Notes: generated by a model not told the origin, from the letters alone. A stretch of DNA of 64,000 nucleotides from Solirubrobacterales bacterium (GCA_947474595.1 CANJIV010000004.1:84732-148731), one strand, 5' to 3'. Shown: positions 32,843-41,358, counted from the stretch's first letter. Program-made: numbers and translations.

Positions 32843-33747
32843 TTTTCCCCCTGCAGTCTCGCCGCGGCGAACCGCTCAGCTACAGCGCAAGCGGCTGCCG
32901 TCATGATGTCAAGATTGCCAGCGTGGCGGGGGAGAAAATCTCCTGCCCCTTCAACGCTGAGAAGCACGGTTACGCGGCCACGACCACCCCAATCTGGCCG
33001 CGGATCGTCGAATTGAGGCTCCGCCACCATGCGGTAGCCAGGAACGTACTGCGCCACCCTTTCTACTTGGTCGTAGATCGATGCGGAGATCGCAGCATGA
33101 TCTGCGTCTGGTTCGATAGCGGCCATTACGGTGTTACGCATCGTGATTGGTGGGTCAGCTGGATTAATCACGATAATTGCCCGTCCTCGCACTGCTCCAC
33201 CGACCTCTTCAACTCCCCGTGCGGTCGTCTGTGTGAACTCATCTATGTTCGCGCGAGTTCCAGGACCAGCTGAATCAGAGGATACCGACGCGACAATCTC
33301 CCCATATGACACGGGCGTGACGCGGCTAATCGCCGCGACAATTGGAATGGTCGCCTGCCCACCACACGAGATCAAGCTAACGTTTGGCGTGTCGAGGTGA
33401 TCGTCGATATTGACCACCGGCACAACCGGGGGGCCTAGTGCGGCTGGCGTGAGATCGATCGCTTGGATACCAGCCTCCCGATATCGCGGAGCGTTGGCGT
33501 GGTGCGCATACGCTGATGTAGCTTCAAAAACGATCTGCGGCAGCTCTGCTTGAGATAACAGCCAGTCCACCCCATCCGAGCTTGTCTCAATACCCAACTC
33601 GCGTGCCCTCATGAGCCCGGTCGAGGCTGGATCCACACCTACCATCCAACGTAGATCCAGATCTTTACTGCGCATAAGCTTAAGTGCCAGATCTGTGCCG
33701 ATATTGCCGGATCCGACGATTGCGACAGGAATAGTTGTCTCAGGCAT
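32839..33747 (-). CDS. acetaldehyde dehydrogenase (acetylating) (BphJ/HsaG/MhpF)
   Basis: A 302-residue enzyme converting the aldehyde from the aldolase to acyl-CoA with [23 protein letters not shown] (about 7-26) is the Rossmann motif and [18 protein letters not shown] holds the catalytic Cys (about 126). AAGGAAAATA precedes ATG. Forms the channelling complex with the aldolase, with which it overlaps. Ends the lower meta-cleavage pathway at acetyl- or propionyl-CoA. Confidence 0.93.
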   Translation of the reverse strand: MPETTIPVAIVGSGNIGTDLALKLMRSKDLDLRWMVGVDPASTGLMRARELGIETSSDGVDWLLSQAELPQIVFEATSAYAHHANAPRYREAGIQAIDLTPAALGPPVVPVVNIDDHLDTPNVSLISCGGQATIPIVAAISRVTPVSYGEIVASVSSDSAGPGTRANIDEFTQTTARGVEEVGGAVRGRAIIVINPADPPITMRNTVMAAIEPDADHAAISASIYDQVERVAQYVPGYRMVAEPQFDDPRPDWGGRGRVTVLLSVEGAGDFLPRHAGNLDIMTAAACAVAERFAAARLQGEK

Positions 33748-33759
33748 TATTTTCCTTAC

Positions 33760-34554
33760 CTAACTACCGTTGAACTCTGGCTCACGCTTCTCTTGGAAAG
33801 CAGCAAGCGCCTCCTCAAAATCTCGTGTGCGAGTTGACAGTATCTGTGTTCTGTTCTCTAATTCAATGGCTGCTCGCAGCGACGGTGCGTCAACATTTGT
33901 GGCGAGAACCTGCTTTGTCATACGGACTGCAAATGGAGAGTTGCGGGCTATCTCAGCTGCCAGATCTATCGCGGCCTCAACGAGCCCATCGGCAGGCACT
34001 ACCCGGTTAACCAGACCGCGTCGCTCGCCTTCCTCGGCGCCGATGAAACGTCCGGTCATCATCAGCTCGGAGGCCAAGCCAAGCCCGACCACACGAGGCA
34101 GCCAGTACGAAGACCCTAGATCGCAGCCGGAGAACCCAATACGCACGTTAGCCATATTAAAACGTGCTTCCGGGGCCGCGAGCCTCATATCTGAGGCCAG
34201 AGAGAAGACCAGGCCTGCGCCCGACGCAGCGCCGTTGACTGCGGCGATGATCGGTTGTGGAACCTCCGCCAAGTGGGCACACATCCGTCCAAAGTTTTCC
34301 TGTAAATCATAGGCGTGAACCGTGTTTGTTTGGTCGAGAGAGTTGGGGTCCTTGATGTCAAGGCCAGCACAGAATGCCCTGCCAGCGCCAGTGAGTACAA
34401 CCGCGCGCACCTCGTTGTGCTTACCGAGCCACCGGAAGCACTCTTCGAGCTCTTCAACCATCTGCCAGTTGACTGCATTGAGGCGCTCAGGCCGATCGAG
34501 TGTGAGTATTTTCACGCCTGGACCAGCATCCTCGAAACGGATCGTCGTGGACAC
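33760..34554 (-). CDS. enoyl-CoA hydratase/isomerase family protein
   Basis: A crotonase-fold protein of 264 residues from GTG at 34554; an upstream in-frame TTG (34569) is less likely because TTGGAGTTAACAAGC is spaced for the GTG. VRAVVLTGAGRAFCAGLDIK and AAVNGAASGAGLVFSLASDM are the oxyanion loops. It sits between the dienoate hydratase and the aldehyde dehydrogenase, so it may process the acid part released by the C-C hydrolase. Substrate unknown. Confidence 0.9.
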   Translation of the reverse strand: MSTTIRFEDAGPGVKILTLDRPERLNAVNWQMVEELEECFRWLGKHNEVRAVVLTGAGRAFCAGLDIKDPNSLDQTNTVHAYDLQENFGRMCAHLAEVPQPIIAAVNGAASGAGLVFSLASDMRLAAPEARFNMANVRIGFSGCDLGSSYWLPRVVGLGLASELMMTGRFIGAEEGERRGLVNRVVPADGLVEAAIDLAAEIARNSPFAVRMTKQVLATNVDAPSLRAAIELENRTQILSTRTRDFEEALAAFQEKREPEFNGS

Positions 34555-34571
34555 GCTTGTTAACTCCAATT

Positions 34572-35375
34572 CTAAGTTGTGATTTGGACTGTCAGGGAAC
34601 CGGCATTTGGGCTTGCAACGACGAACAGATCTCCCGCTGCGGCTGGCACAGCCTTGCCAAACGAGCCCGATAGAACAATGTCTCCAGCTTTAATTTCAAT
34701 CCCTAGGCCGCTGAGCTTGTTCGCCAGCCATGCAACTGCGGTTAGTGGCGATCCAAGTACTGCGGCACCAGTCTCTGCCACGGATGTTTGACCGTTCAGC
34801 GTTAAAGAAAAACTTCGCGCGGCGAGATCGGAGTGCAGAAGCATTTCGGACCACTCTCCACAAACGATTGCGCCATACGATGCATTGTCGGCAACTGTAT
34901 CTACCAGCTTGATTCTCCAACCCTGAATTCGGCTGTCGACTATCTCTATTGATAGCGCTGCAGCATCAGCGGCCGCTAAGACGTCAGCCTCGGTGATGTT
35001 GGGGCCTTGAAGACCTCGTCCCATTAGGAACGCGACCTCTCCTTCGACTCGAGGCTGAATGAACAACCCTGCCGAAACATCTGCGCCGCCACTAGACCCG
35101 TCAATGTGCCTTGAGCCCCAGAGATCTCCGTAGTCTGGTTCGCCAACGCCCATCTGCTGCTGCATCCCGGGGCTGGTGAGGCCTATCTTTCGGCCGATCG
35201 TCACCTCCCCCTCCGCAGCACGAAGATCTGCCCAAGCCTGCTGCACGGCATATGCCTGTTCAACATTCTCAATGGCGGAGCTCTCACTAAAGGGCTCGAT
35301 CGCAATACGCGTATTCCATGCAGCATGAAGCTGTGCCGCAAGGGGAGCCGGGTCGAAGCCTGACGGGTTAGACAT
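34572..35375 (-). CDS. 2-keto-4-pentenoate hydratase (BphH/HsaE/MhpD)
   Basis: A 267-residue FAH-superfamily hydratase. Metal-ligand segments are RVEGEVAFLMG (two Glu) and AAALSIEIVDSRIQGW; IGRKIGLTSPGMQQQMG (about 61-77) is typical for the family. It adds water to 2-hydroxypenta-2,4-dienoate. GTG at 35378 and ATG at 35375 are adjacent; GGAG spacing favours the ATG. First gene of the minus operon, about 65 bases after an operator/promoter at 35440. Confidence 0.92.
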   Translation of the reverse strand: MSNPSGFDPAPLAAQLHAAWNTRIAIEPFSESSAIENVEQAYAVQQAWADLRAAEGEVTIGRKIGLTSPGMQQQMGVGEPDYGDLWGSRHIDGSSGGADVSAGLFIQPRVEGEVAFLMGRGLQGPNITEADVLAAADAAALSIEIVDSRIQGWRIKLVDTVADNASYGAIVCGEWSEMLLHSDLAARSFSLTLNGQTSVAETGAAVLGSPLTAVAWLANKLSGLGIEIKAGDIVLSGSFGKAVPAAAGDLFVVASPNAGSLTVQITT

Positions 35376-35439
35376 CACACTCCAACTTGAATAATGGCCA
35401 GTTGGCCAGTCGAATTATGACTTGTGCCTATGCGGAACA

Positions 35440-35453
35440 CTGACGTCAGGTTA
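35440..35453. promoter_or_regulatory. CTGACGTCAG operator with minus-strand -10
   Basis: CTGACGTCAG (35440-35449) is identical to the 11604 and 24294 sites. Minus-strand -10 TAACCT (35453-35448) overlaps its edge and would start the meta-cleavage operon mRNA near 35441. The VOC gene at 35538 lies on the other side. Confidence 0.65.
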
Positions 35454-35537
35454 TCGTAGTTAGCGGGGAGCGTTGTATTTAGACCTCAACCCGCAGTGTC
35501 CACTAAAAACTCGTAATAACGAGAGAGGAAAACTGAG

Positions 35538-35993
35538 ATGCACGCTAAGGCTATGGGTATACATCACACTGGAATCACAGTGAGGGACATCAAGGCATCA
35601 CTAGAGTGGTACAAGACCATGTTCGGGTTCGAGCCATCGGTCCACGTGGGCGCTGAAGAGCCGCTACCAGCTGCCATCGGGGAAGCTTTGGGGGTGCCCG
35701 GCGCGCGAGTGGAATATGCATTCATGCCGGTCGGCAGCGATGGCGCCCAGATTGAGCTTCTCCAGTATCACTATCCCGCTGGAGAGGACTTTTCTCTGAG
35801 TAACAATGATGTTGGTGCTGCGCACGTCTGCGTACGCATCGACGACTGTCTGGCGCAGTACGAACATATGAAAGCCAACGGTGCCCGTTTCCGACACCCT
35901 CCGATCGAGCTCGATGGAGATTTCGAGGGGGTCGCCTTCGCTTACGCCATGGATCCCGACGGCATTCAGATAGAGATTTGGCAGCAGCCTTAA
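35538..35993 (+). CDS. VOC-family protein, methylmalonyl-CoA-epimerase-like
   Basis: A 151-residue VOC protein. MGIHHTGITVRDIKASLEWY, AQIELLQYHYP, GAAHVCVRIDD and GIQIEIWQQP give His, Glu, His and Glu metal ligands in the order of epimerases and glyoxalases. GAGAGAGGAAAACTGAG precedes ATG. It lies divergent to the dienoate hydratase operon, 89 bp after the operator, so may be co-regulated. A second epimerase-like VOC gene is linked to the mutase at 22641. Activity unknown. Confidence 0.83.
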   Translation: MHAKAMGIHHTGITVRDIKASLEWYKTMFGFEPSVHVGAEEPLPAAIGEALGVPGARVEYAFMPVGSDGAQIELLQYHYPAGEDFSLSNNDVGAAHVCVRIDDCLAQYEHMKANGARFRHPPIELDGDFEGVAFAYAMDPDGIQIEIWQQP

Positions 35994-36056
35994 AAAGCTG
36001 CGAGCCACGCACCCACCAACCAGCCCCGAGCAGTCGACTTAGATCCGTTATGCGTG

Positions 36057-36074
36057 GGCCGCGATAGCGCGGCC
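36057..36074. terminator. hairpin between convergent genes
   Basis: GGCCGCG (36057-36063), loop ATAG, CGCGGCC (36068-36074): perfect 7-bp GC stem between the VOC gene end (35993) and the minus-strand gene end (36106). No T run. Confidence 0.5.
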
Positions 36075-36105
36075 TCGCGTCGGACTCTTAGTCCCCAGGT
36101 TCTCC

Positions 36106-36546
36106 CTACGCAGCGACTGGCACTTCGTGGACGAGGCCGTCCTCGGTCTCGGCAAGATGCTGGTGAGATGGACAGTAGCCGTTGTGGGCGAGAGGGATTC
36201 GCTGACATGGCGTACCGCGGCGCGTGGTTGCCCGACAGCTTGGTGCCTCTCCGTTTACGTCATAGCCCCCTGCAGGCGCTTGGGCTGCCCAAGCATCGGC
36301 GATAGCCATGTAGTGCTGCACCACAAGCCAGACCCGATATTGAGCACAGACTGGAAAGTAACAACGGATGTTGTGGAACAGCGTGCGCGCGGGACGCGCG
36401 AAGTAACGGCGATCGGTGGTCAGGCGCTCAACGGCGCTCTCGCAAGCGTGGAGCACGTGCTCCTGGTTGCTCTCCCCATCGCAAGCATTGCCCGAAATAA
36501 TTGTCGGCGACAACTCTCGGTAGATGGCGCGGCTTATCTGATACAT
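36106..36546 (-). CDS. conserved-type hypothetical protein with C-terminal Cys/His zinc-like motif
   Basis: 146 residues, no function recognised. AAGGAGGATAGAG just before ATG supports the gene. The N-terminal half is helical and rich in Arg and aromatic residues (ARPARTLFHNIRCYFP). Residues about 109-132 read CRATTRRGTPCQRI then GYCPSHQ, a Cys-x8-Cys-x9-Cys-x2-His pattern that looks like a small zinc site seen in other actinobacterial proteins. It is single, flanked by a hairpin and nadB. It could bind nucleic acid, but that is a guess. Confidence 0.7.
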   Translation of the reverse strand: MYQISRAIYRELSPTIISGNACDGESNQEHVLHACESAVERLTTDRRYFARPARTLFHNIRCYFPVCAQYRVWLVVQHYMAIADAWAAQAPAGGYDVNGEAPSCRATTRRGTPCQRIPLAHNGYCPSHQHLAETEDGLVHEVPVAA

Positions 36547-36691
36547 CTCTATCCTCCTTGGTCGACTGCGACCCCCACGACGAGTGTGCCCTCTGCTTGT
36601 GAAGTCACCGCGAACGTCGTATTAAGCGAGCGTTAAGCTCGAACTCGGGACCGGAGATGCCAGCCAGCGGCGGCCCCAAGCTTTAATCGGC

Positions 36692-38149
36692 CTACGACCA
36701 GCGCTCGAGCACTGGAGCGACGCCATCCCTGATGACCGTGTGGTGGTAGTCCAGCTTCGAATTGGTCTCGGGAAAATCGGTGCGCCGGTGAGCTCCTCGG
36801 CTCTCATTGCGGGCCAGCGCAGATTGGGCGACCAGTCGCGCCAGCGGGTGCGGGTCACTTAGCAAGGGCTCAAGGCTTAATTGATCGCGGACGAGGCCGG
36901 CGCCGCGCCAGAGGGCCGTACGACTCTCCCAGCTTGGAGGACCCACACCACCGTCTACTGGTACTGGGCGCGCACCACGATGGGCAGACGGCTCTTCCAT
37001 CGCAGCTACCGCTGCGCGCTTGCCGAAAACGATGCACTCACTAAGAGAGTTAGATGCCAGCCGATTAGCGCCATGGAGGCCAGTGCAGGCACACTCACCC
37101 ACTGCGTACAGACCAGGAACAGTCGTGTGTCCGTCTAGGCCGGCCTGCGTTCCGCCCATGAGATAGTGGGCCGCGGGAGCGACCGGTACTAATTCGCTCT
37201 CGGGATCGATGCCGACCGCGCGCAGAGCGGCGACAACATTAGGGAATCTGGCCGAATCGACGTCACGCATATCTAAACCGACGCTGGCAGCCCCGCTAGC
37301 TTCGAGCTCGAACCCGATTGCCCTGGCCACCTCGTCGCGGGGCGCGAGCTCATCGACGAAACGCTCCCCAGCGGCGTTGTGCAGAGTCGCCCCTTCGCCA
37401 CGAATCGCCTCGGTGATCAGAAAGCCATCCGAACGGTCGGGATTAACCAGTGCCGTGGGATGGAACTGCATTAGCTCGAGATCAGCAAGAGCCGCTCCCG
37501 CACGCATTGCCAGCAGCATCCCGCTTCCAAAGGCGCCTGGCGGATTTGTCGTACGTGACCACATCGCCGCAGCTCCCCCGGTCGCCAAAATGACCGCACG
37601 AGCAGCCACGGCGCGTCCGTCGTCGCAGATTAGGCCCACACACCGACCATCGGTGACCCAGAGCTCGGCCGCGCGGCGGCGCTCCAGCACCTCTATCGCC
37701 GGCTCTAGCGCCACCAGCGACGAAAGATCGCGGCTAACCCTGCGACCGGTTGCGCTCCCTCCCGCGTGCACGACGCGGCGCACCGAGTGGCCTCCCTCGA
37801 GCCCGAGCGCCAGGCGGCCGAAACGGTCAGCGTCGAAGTTGACGCCAAGCGATACGAGCTCGCGTACCCGATCTGGAGCGTCTTGGCAGAGTGCTTGGGC
37901 CGCTGATTGACGAACCAATCCGCGTCCAGCAGCGACCGTATCGGCGACGTGTTTACCCGGTGAGTCGTCTATCGCCAGCGCGGCGGCGAGTCCTCCCTGG
38001 GCCCAATAACTTGCTGTCGCTGCAAGTGGCGTCGCCGAAATTAGAGCGACCCGCCCGCCGAGCCGAGCAGCCGTAAGGGCCGTAAAAAGCCCAGCGGCAC
38101 CAGCGCCAATTACGGCAATGTCGACTTCGCTGTCGAGCGGATGGACCAT
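36692..38149 (-). CDS. nadB: L-aspartate oxidase
   Basis: A 485-residue flavoprotein of the succinate dehydrogenase family. IAVIGAGAAGLFTALTAARL (about 11-30) binds FAD, and ARNESRGAHRRTDFPETN near residue 450 is the substrate/Arg signature. It oxidises L-aspartate to iminoaspartate for NAD synthesis. Slightly shorter than the usual 510-540. nadA and nadC are not in the window. ATG lies about six bases from a predicted start site (minus -10 TACCGT, 38167-38162), so the transcript is nearly leaderless and divergent from the deacetylase-like gene. Confidence 0.92.
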   Translation of the reverse strand: MVHPLDSEVDIAVIGAGAAGLFTALTAARLGGRVALISATPLAATASYWAQGGLAAALAIDDSPGKHVADTVAAGRGLVRQSAAQALCQDAPDRVRELVSLGVNFDADRFGRLALGLEGGHSVRRVVHAGGSATGRRVSRDLSSLVALEPAIEVLERRRAAELWVTDGRCVGLICDDGRAVAARAVILATGGAAAMWSRTTNPPGAFGSGMLLAMRAGAALADLELMQFHPTALVNPDRSDGFLITEAIRGEGATLHNAAGERFVDELAPRDEVARAIGFELEASGAASVGLDMRDVDSARFPNVVAALRAVGIDPESELVPVAPAAHYLMGGTQAGLDGHTTVPGLYAVGECACTGLHGANRLASNSLSECIVFGKRAAVAAMEEPSAHRGARPVPVDGGVGPPSWESRTALWRGAGLVRDQLSLEPLLSDPHPLARLVAQSALARNESRGAHRRTDFPETNSKLDYHHTVIRDGVAPVLERWS

Positions 38150-38160
38150 AGAGATTGGTC

Positions 38161-38167
38161 TACGGTA
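38161..38167. promoter_or_regulatory. shared divergent -10 element
   Basis: TACGGTA holds TACGGT on the plus strand (38161-38166), exactly six bases before ATG 38173, and TACCGT on the minus strand for nadB. Only 23 bp separate the two start codons, so both mRNAs would be leaderless or nearly so. Confidence 0.6.
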
Positions 38168-38172
38168 TCCGG

Positions 38173-39207
38173 ATGGCCCTCGCTCACTATTACTCGCACC
38201 CCTCTTCGCACGACCACGACACTGGTGATCACCCCGAATGCATCGAGCGGTTAGTCGCTATCGAATCCGAGCTCCAGCGACGTGATTGGCTTGGCTACAA
38301 GCGAATCGACGCCCCGCCCGCGACCCGCGAAGCGCTGCTGGCCGTCCATTCGTCAGAGCATGTGGATCGTATTCACGACATTGGAAAGAGTGGTGGTGCG
38401 GTCGATCCAGACACCGTGATGAGCCAGGGATCCCTAGCGGCGGCACTCCACGCCGCGGGCGGTGGTGTCGCCCTTGTCGACGCCCTCTTGTCGGGTGACG
38501 CTCGCGCCGGGTTCGTCGGCGCTCGTCCGCCCGGACACCACGCCGACCGAGACCACGCGATGGGCTTCTGCCTCTTTAACAACGTCGCCGTAGCAGCACA
38601 TCACGCCCTCGACGCCCACCTACTAAAGCGTGTCTTGATCTTGGACTGGGACGTTCACCACGGCAACGGAACCAACGACATCTTCGCGTCGAGCAAAGAG
38701 GTCTTATTCATCTCTATCCACCAGTCACCGCTCTATCCAGGCAGCGGGCCTGCAGATGACGTCGGCAGTGGGGCTGGCGCCGGATACACCGTCAACGTAC
38801 CTGTTGCAAAGGGATCTGGCGATGAGATCTTCGTCTCGCATGTCGAACATCTCGTCGGCTCGATTGCGCGCCAGTACCGACCACAGCTGATTCTGGTCTC
38901 CGCTGGCTACGACGCCCACCGCGACGACCCCTTGGCGTCGTGCGCAGTGACTGAGGGTGGATATGCGGCTATGACTACCGCCGTTCGCCGCATCTCCACT
39001 GAGATTGAGGCTCCCGTCGGGATGTTCCTTGAGGGTGGGTATGACCTAGACGCACTCACACGCTCGGTGGTTGCCACGCTGGAGTGCCTAGCGGTCGAGC
39101 ACGAAGAGTCGATGCAGGCCCTTTCAAAGCTTCATCCCTCGACCGCCAACGCGGCCGCAGCCCTTACGCCTTGGTGGCCTAGGCTGGCGGAGTTGCCGGT
39201 GCCTTGA
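38173..39207 (+). CDS. histone deacetylase family protein (acetoin-utilisation/acetylpolyamine-type)
   Basis: About 344 residues. HHADRDHAMGFCLFNNVAVA and LILDWDVHHGNGTNDIF carry the tandem catalytic His and zinc ligands (Asp, His), GYDAHRDDP the third ligand Asp, and LEGGYDLDAL the transition-state Tyr region. It is an amidohydrolase removing acetyl groups from proteins or polyamines. An in-frame TTG exists at 38155, but ATG 38173 fits a leaderless promoter. Its 3' end overlaps the convergent SPOR gene by 29 bp. Confidence 0.9.
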   Translation: MALAHYYSHPSSHDHDTGDHPECIERLVAIESELQRRDWLGYKRIDAPPATREALLAVHSSEHVDRIHDIGKSGGAVDPDTVMSQGSLAAALHAAGGGVALVDALLSGDARAGFVGARPPGHHADRDHAMGFCLFNNVAVAAHHALDAHLLKRVLILDWDVHHGNGTNDIFASSKEVLFISIHQSPLYPGSGPADDVGSGAGAGYTVNVPVAKGSGDEIFVSHVEHLVGSIARQYRPQLILVSAGYDAHRDDPLASCAVTEGGYAAMTTAVRRISTEIEAPVGMFLEGGYDLDALTRSVVATLECLAVEHEESMQALSKLHPSTANAAAALTPWWPRLAELPVP

Positions 39208-40147
39208 TCTCCTGCACGAAGCCGTCATAACCCTTTGCCGCTAGCTGATCGGCGCTCGCCTGCGCCTGCGCCTTCGTGTCAAAGCGGCCAGCGTAGGTTT
39301 GGTAGAGGCCGCCTGGCCCGTCCTTGTACTCCCTGCCGTTGATCACTCCGGTTGTCGTCACCCCCGCCTTGAAAAGCTGGGCAGCTAATCGATCTGCCCC
39401 GGACTGGTTATTAGTCGTGACAACGATGACCGTGTAGGCCTCGACTCCAGCGGGCCAAGCTTCGGGGCCAGTTGGCAGCGGGGCTGAGAGTGGTGCGCTT
39501 GGCGTCACTTCCTCGACATCTGGCACAGTCGCAACGGCGGTGACCGCTGCCGGAGCCGGGTCGCCGCTGATCGCAGAGCTCTCTGATCCGCGGGCGACAA
39601 AGACGACTACAGCGACGAGAACGGCGACTAAGGCAAGTGCTCCGCCACCGAAGCCAATCGATACCTGCCGGCGTCGAGTTTCCACCGTTGGGACAGGATC
39701 ACTCGCCCGCGCAGGTGAAGTGATCGGCTGGATTAGCTTAGGGTGGTGCCCGTTGGTGGCCGACAGTACGTGCCCGTTGGTCTGCGCTGGTGCCACGACT
39801 TGGGCGTTAGCGGTGAGAACGTCGGCGCCGCACTCTAGGCACCACTCCTGACTTGGCAGCAATTTGGCCGCGCAGGTTAAGCAAGCCAGCACAACCGGGA
39901 GATCTCCTAGCTGCGCCTCGCAGTCACGCCGCCTACGCTCGGTCGTTAGCAGCAAGTCGAGCTTTGTGATGACGAGTTCATCGCGACGTTGGCCAAGGCG
40001 GTGAAGATCAAAGACCAGCCCGCCGAGATCTAAGAGCTGCGCGTCGCGCTCACGGCGAACCTGCGCCAAGCGCTCGCGGGCGCCTTGCTCGTCGTCGGAT
40101 GAGTCGTGAACTGCCGTAGCGACGCTGTCACTGCGCTGAATCGTCAC
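39179..40147 (-). CDS. membrane protein with zinc ribbon and SPOR domain
   Basis: A 322-residue protein with distinct parts: an N-terminal helical coiled region (residues 20-80), a zinc ribbon CLTC...CLEC (about 89-108), a Thr/Pro linker, a transmembrane helix (ALALVAVLVAVVVFVA, about 170-185), and an extracytoplasmic C-terminal SPOR-like domain (AYTVIVVTTNNQSGADRLAA to YDGFVQEIK). SPOR domains bind denuded peptidoglycan glycan. Start is GTG, exactly six bases after minus -10 TACCCT (40159-40154), hence leaderless. Likely a cell-envelope or division factor; role not established. Confidence 0.82.
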   Translation of the reverse strand: MTIQRSDSVATAVHDSSDDEQGARERLAQVRRERDAQLLDLGGLVFDLHRLGQRRDELVITKLDLLLTTERRRRDCEAQLGDLPVVLACLTCAAKLLPSQEWCLECGADVLTANAQVVAPAQTNGHVLSATNGHHPKLIQPITSPARASDPVPTVETRRRQVSIGFGGGALALVAVLVAVVVFVARGSESSAISGDPAPAAVTAVATVPDVEEVTPSAPLSAPLPTGPEAWPAGVEAYTVIVVTTNNQSGADRLAAQLFKAGVTTTGVINGREYKDGPGGLYQTYAGRFDTKAQAQASADQLAAKGYDGFVQEIKAPATPPA

Positions 40148-40153
40148 AACCTA

Positions 40154-40159
40154 AGGGTA
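40154..40159 (-). promoter_or_regulatory. leaderless -10 for the SPOR protein gene
   Basis: TACCCT on the minus strand followed by six bases and GTG at 40147. Confidence 0.55.
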
Positions 40160-40224
40160 GCCCCGGCGCAGGCGGCAGAGCAGCATTCCCCCTGACACCA
40201 ATAACAACCTTGGAGGCTGGTTTC

Positions 40225-40443
40225 ATGGGATATCGATTGATGGGTCGCCTGCACGCAACGTTTGTCGGCGTAGGTCGTCGTCAGGAAGGGCAAGGAACTG
40301 TCGAGTACGTCGCATTAATCCTGCTCGTCGCAGTCGTCTTGGCCGGAGTCGTTGCAGCGACTAAAAAGTCCAGTATCGGCGCCAACGCGATCGGCGAGAC
40401 GATCATCAAAAAGCTCAAGCTGGCGCTGGACTCAGTTAAGTAA
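40225..40443 (+). CDS. Flp-like small membrane protein (pilin-type)
   Basis: A 72-residue protein with GQGTVEYVALILLVAVVLAG (about 22-41), the class of short prepilins of the Flp/Fap and TadE group: Gly before the processing site, Glu at +5 and a hydrophobic helix. GGAGG lies nine bases before ATG 40225; the TTG at 40210 is less likely. No prepilin peptidase, TadA ATPase or other pilus gene is nearby, so it is an orphan. It could form a pilus or be an envelope peptide. Confidence 0.75.
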   Translation: MGYRLMGRLHATFVGVGRRQEGQGTVEYVALILLVAVVLAGVVAATKKSSIGANAIGETIIKKLKLALDSVK

Positions 40444-40491
40444 TCGTGACCATCGCCACAAACCACGAGTGATCGAACAGCGTAGCGGCGA

Positions 40492-40497
40492 TAAGCT
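40492..40497 (+). promoter_or_regulatory. leaderless -10 for murI
   Basis: TAAGCT followed by exactly six bases and the GTG start at 40504. Confidence 0.55.
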
Positions 40498-40503
40498 CGC
40501 ACG

Positions 40504-41358
40504 GTGGTCGAGAATTCGCAACACCTCAGCAGCGATCCGATTGGAGTCTTTGACTCCGGAGTCGGAGGTCTCACGGTGCTCCACGAACTACTCGTGGCGT
40601 TGCCGCACGAAGACTTCGTCTACTTAGGAGATACGGCCAGATTCCCTTATGGGACGCGGTCGCCAGATGAACTGCTGGCCTTCTCGCTCGAGATAACTGA
40701 TCTCTTACTCGCCGAGAAGGCCAAGCTGATCGTTGTCGCCTGTAACTCCGCGACGGCAGCGGCCCTTGAACACTTAGAGGCCCATGTGGCCACTGTGGCG
40801 CCAGGGGTTGATGTCATCGGCGTAGTGATGCCTGAGTCTCAGCTGGCTGTAGAAGCGACCCACAACGGCAGGATCGGACTTTTGGCTACGCCGGCAACAG
40901 TGGCCAGCGACGCCTACACTCGCGCAGTGAAGGCCTGCGACCCACACGTCAAGCTCTTCAGCGTGCCTTGCCCGGACCTAGCACCGATAATCCAAGGTGG
41001 ATTTCCTTTTGACCAGCGCGTCGTAGATACGGTGCGCTCCTACTGCGAGCCGCTGCGAGCGGCGGAGGTTGACACTGTGATTCTCGGATGCACCCACTAT
41101 CCACTCGTACGGCCGATGCTCCAGCGCTCCCTGGGCCGCGACACTAAGCTGATCACCTCTGGCGCTGCTGCTGCTGCCCGAGTAGAACGAGCGCTCACGG
41201 TTCGTGGCCTCGAAAATCATCAAACTGACGAGGGTGACTACCGTTTCCTCTGCACAGGCGACGTCGAGTCATTCCGCTCGTTGGGCACCAACTTTCTCCA
41301 GATGCCGTTGGGTAACGTCGCTCACGTCGAGGTTGTCGAGTCCGGAGCGCGACCATGA
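40504..41358 (+). CDS. murI: glutamate racemase
   Basis: A 284-residue racemase supplying D-glutamate for peptidoglycan. IGVFDSGVGGLTVLHELLVA (about 13-32) is the family start, VVACNSATAAAL holds the first catalytic Cys (about 80) and VILGCTHYPLV the second (about 198). GTG start fits the leaderless -10. It overlaps rph by four bases; murI-rph-rdgB is a common actinobacterial order. Confidence 0.95.
   Translation: MVENSQHLSSDPIGVFDSGVGGLTVLHELLVALPHEDFVYLGDTARFPYGTRSPDELLAFSLEITDLLLAEKAKLIVVACNSATAAALEHLEAHVATVAPGVDVIGVVMPESQLAVEATHNGRIGLLATPATVASDAYTRAVKACDPHVKLFSVPCPDLAPIIQGGFPFDQRVVDTVRSYCEPLRAAEVDTVILGCTHYPLVRPMLQRSLGRDTKLITSGAAAAARVERALTVRGLENHQTDEGDYRFLCTGDVESFRSLGTNFLQMPLGNVAHVEVVESGARP

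Noticed and set aside
37209..37910. 233-codon plus-strand open frame over nadB
   Set aside because: Antisense shadow with no recognisable domain.
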